Positions 60,251 through 64,000 of a stretch of DNA of 64,000 nucleotides are shown here, piece after piece (position 1 is the stretch's first letter; each line of letters opens with the position of its first letter). The notes beneath the pieces were generated by a model. It made no database searches. It was not told the origin of the DNA and saw nothing but the letters and a program-made list of their open reading frames with translations. Origin of the DNA: Bacteroidetes bacterium HGW-Bacteroidetes-8 (GTDB lineage Bacteria; Bacteroidota; Bacteroidia; Bacteroidales; UBA932); assembly GCA_002840895.1 (NCBI GenBank), contig PHCZ01000005.1:27618-91617 (forward strand), in the 5' to 3' direction. The translations under genes were made by a program, and so were the position numbers.

Positions 60251-61813
60251 ATGAATAGATACATATATATGCTCTACTTTGCTTTTTTTCTTTTAGCCTC
60301 TTGTGAGCGTGAAGATAAGCCCGTTAATGTCGGGCAGCAAAGCGGAGAAGCCATTAGTATAAGTGGTGCATACAGCTCCCCTCAAACAAAAACCACACTT
60401 AATGGACTTATAACCAGCTGGGAATCCCTTGATAAAACAGGTATCTATTGTGCTCAGGCTAAGAATCCAGGAGGAGTTGTCGGAGTAAGAAATGTAGAGT
60501 TTACTGCATTAACACCCACTGTAAGCTCCTTTTTTGACGGTAAAATATTTTGGGGAGCAGGGGTTCACTATTTCTATTCATACTATCCATATAGTGCTGC
60601 CAACTCCATAAAGGAGGCAACCGAAATTCCGATAGCCATTCCTGCCACTCAATCTCAGGCAGGTGGAACATATTCACATATTGGAGATATTGATTTCCTG
60701 GTGTCAACACCAAAAAGCTTTAATCCACTCACTGAGGGGGCAGCAACTCCGGTTGATCTTGTTTATAATCACGTTTTTTCAATGATTGAGTTTAAAGTGT
60801 TAATACCACAGGGTACTACCAAATTCAATAAAGTTGAGATTACAACCTCTACAGCGACCAGCCTCGCTTTTACATCGGGAGTTATTGATTTAACCCAGTC
60901 AAAACCGGCAGGAGATGCGTTATATGCCATTACCGGTGCAGCAGGTTCAACCAGCTCAACCCTTAACATTACCGGAGACTGCATAATAACCAATAATCCT
61001 GCAACATCTGCAGGAGCAATGCTGTTGGTTAATCCGGGGAATCATACAGGAGGAAGTTTCACTGTTAATGCTTATACAGATCTTGGTGTGACAACAGTGA
61101 TCAGAGATGGGATTTTTATTAAACGAAACAATAAATACAATCTCACAATCATCATCCCTTTCATAGATCTTAAGACTGCAAAAGAGTTCGGTATTCTGTC
61201 AGGTGTAGGAGTAAGCAGTGCAGGACTAAGTATCATAAACGATATGGATGTAGGTATAAGCCCGGGATTACGCGCCGCAATCACAGGATTTCCACCGGCT
61301 ACAGTTGTTAATGGTGCGATATACGCTCCCGATGACTCTCCGGGCGTCGCTACTATGCTGACACAGGCAAAATCCGATCTTACAGATGCCTACTTAATTG
61401 CAGAGGCTGCAGTGAGCCCTGCTCCGGCGATTGTTGCGGGAGACATTGGCGGCTCTACTCTTACACCCGGGATTTACAAGTCTCTCTCAACGCTGATGGT
61501 GCAGGCTGGCAATCTTACTCTTGATGCTCAAGGGAATTCAAATGCTTTTTGGGTTTTTCAAGTGGCAGATGCATTAACCACAATTGGCGGAGTAGGAGGA
61601 GACATTATTCTGACTAACGGAGCTAAAGCTGAGAATGTTTTTTGGCAGATAGGCTCTTCTGCTACAATAGGAGATAACACATCTTTCAAAGGAAATGTTC
61701 TTGCTCTAACGTCAATAACATTAAATTCGGGAGCAACCATTGAAGGCAGAGTTCTTGCAAGAAATGGCGCAGTTGTATTGACAAGTACAAATATTATCAA
61801 TAAGCCACTATAA
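60251..61813 (+). CDS. Fimbrillin-like lipoprotein fused to a DUF3494 ice-binding-like domain
   Basis: The 520-residue protein has a lipobox (FFLLASC, Cys18), a fimbrillin-like part (about residues 30-300; YYPYSAANSIKEATEIPIAI shortened to YSYYPYSAAN, DIDFLVSTPKSF, YNHVFSMIEFKVLI) and then a C-terminal DUF3494 domain (about 310-520; FGILSGVGVSSAGLS, GDIGGSTLTPGIYKS, TLDAQGNSNAFWVFQV, NVFWQIGSSATIGDNTSFKG, the last two quoted in part). DUF3494 domains form beta-solenoid ice-binding proteins or adhesins. The fusion suggests a fimbria tip adhesin. Ends 14 bases before the convergent mgsA. Confidence 0.85.
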   Translation: MNRYIYMLYFAFFLLASCEREDKPVNVGQQSGEAISISGAYSSPQTKTTLNGLITSWESLDKTGIYCAQAKNPGGVVGVRNVEFTALTPTVSSFFDGKIFWGAGVHYFYSYYPYSAANSIKEATEIPIAIPATQSQAGGTYSHIGDIDFLVSTPKSFNPLTEGAATPVDLVYNHVFSMIEFKVLIPQGTTKFNKVEITTSTATSLAFTSGVIDLTQSKPAGDALYAITGAAGSTSSTLNITGDCIITNNPATSAGAMLLVNPGNHTGGSFTVNAYTDLGVTTVIRDGIFIKRNNKYNLTIIIPFIDLKTAKEFGILSGVGVSSAGLSIINDMDVGISPGLRAAITGFPPATVVNGAIYAPDDSPGVATMLTQAKSDLTDAYLIAEAAVSPAPAIVAGDIGGSTLTPGIYKSLSTLMVQAGNLTLDAQGNSNAFWVFQVADALTTIGGVGGDIILTNGAKAENVFWQIGSSATIGDNTSFKGNVLALTSITLNSGATIEGRVLARNGAVVLTSTNIINKPL

Positions 61814-61827
61814 AGTGATTCCCAAGG

Positions 61828-62292
61828 TCATAATTCTATTGACCTGTTGTTATATTCCGTAAAACTCTTAAGTTTGGGTTTATAATCGCTGTCAAAGAGT
61901 GGCGATGATATTAGAAAATCGGCAGTTGAACGGTTTGTAGCAGTTGGTATGTTATAAAGGCTGGAGATTCTTAAAAGTGCCTTAACATCTACATCGTGTG
62001 GCTGTGGTTGCATCGGATCCCAAAGAAAGAAGAGTAAATCGATTTTCCCCTCGCATATTAGCGCACCAAGTTGTTGATCTCCGCCTAACGGTCCAGATTT
62101 AAGAAGCGTTATGTCAATATTTAACTCTTCGTTGCTCTTACTCTTGCCTAATGCATCTTTAACCATCTTTCCGGTTGTTCCGGTGCATACCAGGTGATGG
62201 TTTGCCAATATAACTTTATTGAATTCAACCCATTCAATCAGATCCCTCTTTCGGTTATCGTGCGCAACCAATCCGATAGTCAGTTTACTCAT
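61828..62292 (-). CDS. mgsA: Methylglyoxal synthase
   Basis: Converts dihydroxyacetone phosphate to methylglyoxal and phosphate, a bypass relieving phosphate limitation or sugar-phosphate build-up. The 154-residue protein shows the start IGLVAHDNRKRDLIEWVEFN (quoted in part: AHDNRKRDLI, about residues 9-18), TGTTGKM (about 37-43), the GPLGGDQQLGA segment (about 66-76) and DPMQPQPHDVDVKALLR (about 91-107), which includes the catalytic Asp. Length is normal. Convergent with the fimbrillin operon. Confidence 0.93.
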   Translation of the reverse strand: MSKLTIGLVAHDNRKRDLIEWVEFNKVILANHHLVCTGTTGKMVKDALGKSKSNEELNIDITLLKSGPLGGDQQLGALICEGKIDLLFFLWDPMQPQPHDVDVKALLRISSLYNIPTATNRSTADFLISSPLFDSDYKPKLKSFTEYNNRSIEL

Positions 62293-62341
62293 TTTTTATT
62301 GCAAATATCGGTATTTTGAATCAATTTGATCCAAATTTCTG

Positions 62342-62382
62342 CACCAAGCCAATGGTGAGTTTTATTTAAACCGAATTGGTTT
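62342..62382. promoter_or_regulatory. Candidate HipB operators
   Basis: Two inverted repeats precede the antitoxin-like gene: CACCA-6-TGGTG (62342-62357) and AAACC-5-GGTTT (62368-62382), the second covering the -33 box of the promoter. Autorepression by the HTH protein is usual in hipBA loci. The arms are short, so this is tentative. Confidence 0.35.
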
Positions 62383-62410
62383 GATTATTGCAATATATTT
62401 ATTAATTTTG
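62380..62410 (+). promoter_or_regulatory. Promoter of the hip operon
   Basis: TTTG (62380-62383), 19 bases, then TAATTTTG (62403-62410), a full consensus match, 28 bases before the ATG at 62438. Confidence 0.6.
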
Positions 62411-62437
62411 TAAACGTTAATATAATCGCATTAAGAT

Positions 62438-62773
62438 ATGAAAAACGAACTAAATGATAATATGTTATCATTTATCAGCACAACTCACGATTCTTTAATG
62501 TTGGGCATTGCCCGGCGTGTTAAGGAGAGGCGATTAGAAAAGGATTGGACTCAAAGAGCACTCGCAGTTAAAGCAGGAATCTCTTTTGGGTCCTTTCGCC
62601 GATTCGAGTCTTCGGGAGAGATTTCGTTGCGTTCATTGATAATGATTGCTTTTGCATTGGGTACGGAAGATGATTTCCTGGGGTTGTTCTCGACACAGAC
62701 TTACCGGAGCATAGATGAATTGATGAATGTTTCAAAAGCCAAACAGCGTAAACGTGGAGGTAAGAATGAATAA
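62438..62773 (+). CDS. HipB-like XRE-family antitoxin
   Basis: A 111-residue DNA-binding protein with an XRE helix-turn-helix (about residues 20-78): IARRVKERRLEKDWTQRALA, then the recognition helix AGISFGSFRRFESSGEISLR (both quoted as near-complete stretches of 20). The C-terminal end is basic (SKAKQRKRGGKNE). It sits upstream of a hipA gene, overlapping it by eight bases, the standard antitoxin-toxin order. It should neutralise HipA and repress its own promoter. The inverted repeats at 62342-62382 are candidate sites. Confidence 0.85.
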   Translation: MKNELNDNMLSFISTTHDSLMLGIARRVKERRLEKDWTQRALAVKAGISFGSFRRFESSGEISLRSLIMIAFALGTEDDFLGLFSTQTYRSIDELMNVSKAKQRKRGGKNE

Positions 62774-63872
62774 TATCGAGATTGTAGATGTGTATATGAA
62801 TAGTTCTCCGGTTGGACGCATTGCGCTAACTCCTAATAGATTATGCGGTTTCGAGTATGATTCGGAATACTTAAAGAGCGGCAAATCCATCTCTCCCTAC
62901 TACCTTCCTATTCAATCGGGATTAATCATCGCCAAACGTGATCCGTTTAACGGCAATTTTGGAGTTTTTGACGACTCTTTGCCGGATGGCTGGGGAGCTC
63001 TTTTGCTTGACAGATTCTTGCAGGAGAAAGGGATAGATCCATACAAATTAACTGTGTTGCAAAGGCTGTCACTTATCGGCTCAACAGGGAGAGGAGCATT
63101 GGAATATCGCCCGGATATGAGTATCCCTACAGATAATGAATTTCACGATTTTGATAAACTTGCCACTGAAGCAGTGAAGATATTGAGCGGCCTGGAGAGT
63201 GATGTTTCTATAGATTTGCTCTATAGATATGGCGGTTCATCAGGCGGAGCGAGACCAAAGGTATTTGTCAGGATTAAAGGGCGGGAGTGGCTCGTTAAGT
63301 TCAAGGCGGCGTCTGACCCTCATAATATAGGAGAGATAGAGTACAATTACTCCTTGCTTGCCAAAGAGTGTGGAATCCGGATGCCTGAAACAACTCTTTT
63401 TGAGGGTAAGTATTTTGGAGTGGAGCGTTTCGACCGGACTTCCACAGGGAAGATTCATACCGTTAGTGCGGCAGGAGTTCTTAATGCTAATTATCGTATT
63501 CCTAGTCTTGATTACTCTGTTCTGCTTAAGCTTACATTGAATCTTACAAAAGATATGGAACAAGTTAAGGAGATGTTTCGAAGGATGGTCTTTAATATAA
63601 TTATTTCTAATCGTGACGACCACGCCAAGAATTTCTCTTTCCAATATTTAAATGAAGGATGGAGGCTATCTCCTGCTTATGATTTGCTGCCAGGCAGTGG
63701 TTTCAACGGTTACCACACTACGACCATAAATGGCAAAGGCGAGCCTGCACTTTCTGATATCATAGCTGTTGCTCTGGAAGCAGGAATAACCAAACAGCGT
63801 GCAAGTCAAATCTTAGAAGAGGTGTCGGAAAAGTGTATTCAGGCGAGAATGTCTAAAGTAATTATAAAGTAA
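62766..63872 (+). CDS. hipA: HipA-family serine/threonine kinase toxin
   Basis: HipA toxins phosphorylate aminoacyl-tRNA synthetases or related targets and induce growth arrest. The 368-residue protein has the N-terminal HipA domain (about residues 1-105; GFEYDSEYLKSG near 26, PDGWGALLLDR near 72, STGRGALEYRP near 106), a flexible glycine-rich loop GGSSGGARPK (about 155-164) and the kinase part with catalytic ISNRDDHAKNFSF (about 279-291) and the metal-binding SPAYDLLPG (about 301-309). The ATG at 62766 gives the canonical MNNIEIVDVYMN start; an earlier ATG (62727) would add 13 residues within the antitoxin gene. Active-site residues are intact. Confidence 0.9.
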   Translation: MNNIEIVDVYMNSSPVGRIALTPNRLCGFEYDSEYLKSGKSISPYYLPIQSGLIIAKRDPFNGNFGVFDDSLPDGWGALLLDRFLQEKGIDPYKLTVLQRLSLIGSTGRGALEYRPDMSIPTDNEFHDFDKLATEAVKILSGLESDVSIDLLYRYGGSSGGARPKVFVRIKGREWLVKFKAASDPHNIGEIEYNYSLLAKECGIRMPETTLFEGKYFGVERFDRTSTGKIHTVSAAGVLNANYRIPSLDYSVLLKLTLNLTKDMEQVKEMFRRMVFNIIISNRDDHAKNFSFQYLNEGWRLSPAYDLLPGSGFNGYHTTTINGKGEPALSDIIAVALEAGITKQRASQILEEVSEKCIQARMSKVIIK

Positions 63873-64000
63873 CGTAGAATAGAAGTCCAATGTTTTTATT
63901 CTCCATCGCTTCCAAGCGAGTTTGTCTTTAGTTTTTGTGATCCAGCTGTCGTGACTCATCAGCCTAACGGCTGCTTCGTCGGACCCGGTATCTTTTTACT
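63873..64000. other. Right-edge stretch, no gene assigned
   Basis: These 128 bases hold no recognisable gene. A minus-strand frame stays open from 63998 back to beyond the hipA stop (including MSHDSWITKTKDK) but is unlike any family known to me, and CAGCC-TAAC-GGCTG at 63961-63974 forms a small hairpin. It could be the end of a neighbouring gene or element beyond the window. Confidence 0.3.

Noticed and set aside
61825..61845. AGGTCA/TGACCT hairpin between the fimbrillin operon and mgsA
   Set aside because: Six-base stem, no T-run, and it overlaps the mgsA stop; too weak for a terminator call.

Overview
The window looks like chromosome of an anaerobic, fermentative member of the Bacteroidales (phylum Bacteroidota). 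The DNA is A+T-rich. Starts lack Shine-Dalgarno sequences, and many genes are preceded by the phylum-specific promoter boxes TTTG / TAnnTTTG, several with an exact 19-base spacer. Gene content agrees: GldA and a GldF-GldG fusion, fimbrillin lipoproteins, a FISUMP lipoprotein, a Bacteroidota-type Rho with a long disordered N-terminus, an LptD-like protein, and a bifurcating [FeFe] hydrogenase. A narrower placement (for example near Rikenellaceae) is a guess. Names of families are from recognised motifs; no database search was run.

Layout. 1-769: start of a CoA-transferase running off the left edge. 875-3233: housekeeping trio (SAM hydroxide adenosyltransferase, MazG, TcdA). 3293-12814: the hydrogenase region. 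A putative sensory/regulatory [FeFe] hydrogenase is embedded in a string of small signalling-type genes (two DRTGG proteins, two stand-alone HATPase proteins, a PHP phosphoesterase). It is followed by its own promoter and the bifurcating HydABC hydrogenase. 12876-13011: an unexplained GC-rich inverted-repeat element. 13073-15571: Crp/Fnr regulator divergent from hybrid-cluster protein Hcp, with a palindromic operator between them. 15776-29318: a FISUMP lipoprotein, then mostly housekeeping (prfA, pyrF, psd, cdsA, ftsH, rsfS, birA, rpe, pepD, dnaA, an MCE protein, an amidase). 29388-38972: LptD-like protein, RidA, Rho, a DUF1573-MeaB-heavy-metal exporter operon and two small ferredoxins.

39075-47552 is a complete seven-gene chemosensory operon. 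Its composition (two CheW, CheR-TPR, MCP, CheA-REC, CheB) is that of the Wsp/Frz 'alternative function' systems, but the terminal output gene is a receiver-histidine kinase, not a diguanylate cyclase. 47566-51476 holds an alcohol dehydrogenase, tRNA-Lys, MscL, an AspT-type transporter and tRNA-Leu. 51477-57468 holds the Gld ABC transporter and two tandem MutS-like ATPases. 57428-61813 holds an ECF sigma factor and three fimbrillin-type lipoproteins, the last fused to an ice-binding-like DUF3494 domain. 61828-63872 holds methylglyoxal synthase and a HipBA-type toxin-antitoxin pair.

How it fits together: HydABC would dispose of reductant from fermentation as H2, and the adjacent hydrogenase with HATPase/DRTGG/PHP partners plausibly senses H2 or redox state and controls this. 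Hcp and its regulator suggest nitrosative-stress defence. The strongest candidates for new biology are the hydrogenase signalling cluster, the Wsp-like operon with a kinase output, the tandem MutS-like pair, the fimbrillin-DUF3494 fusion and the inverted-repeat element at 12876-13011.
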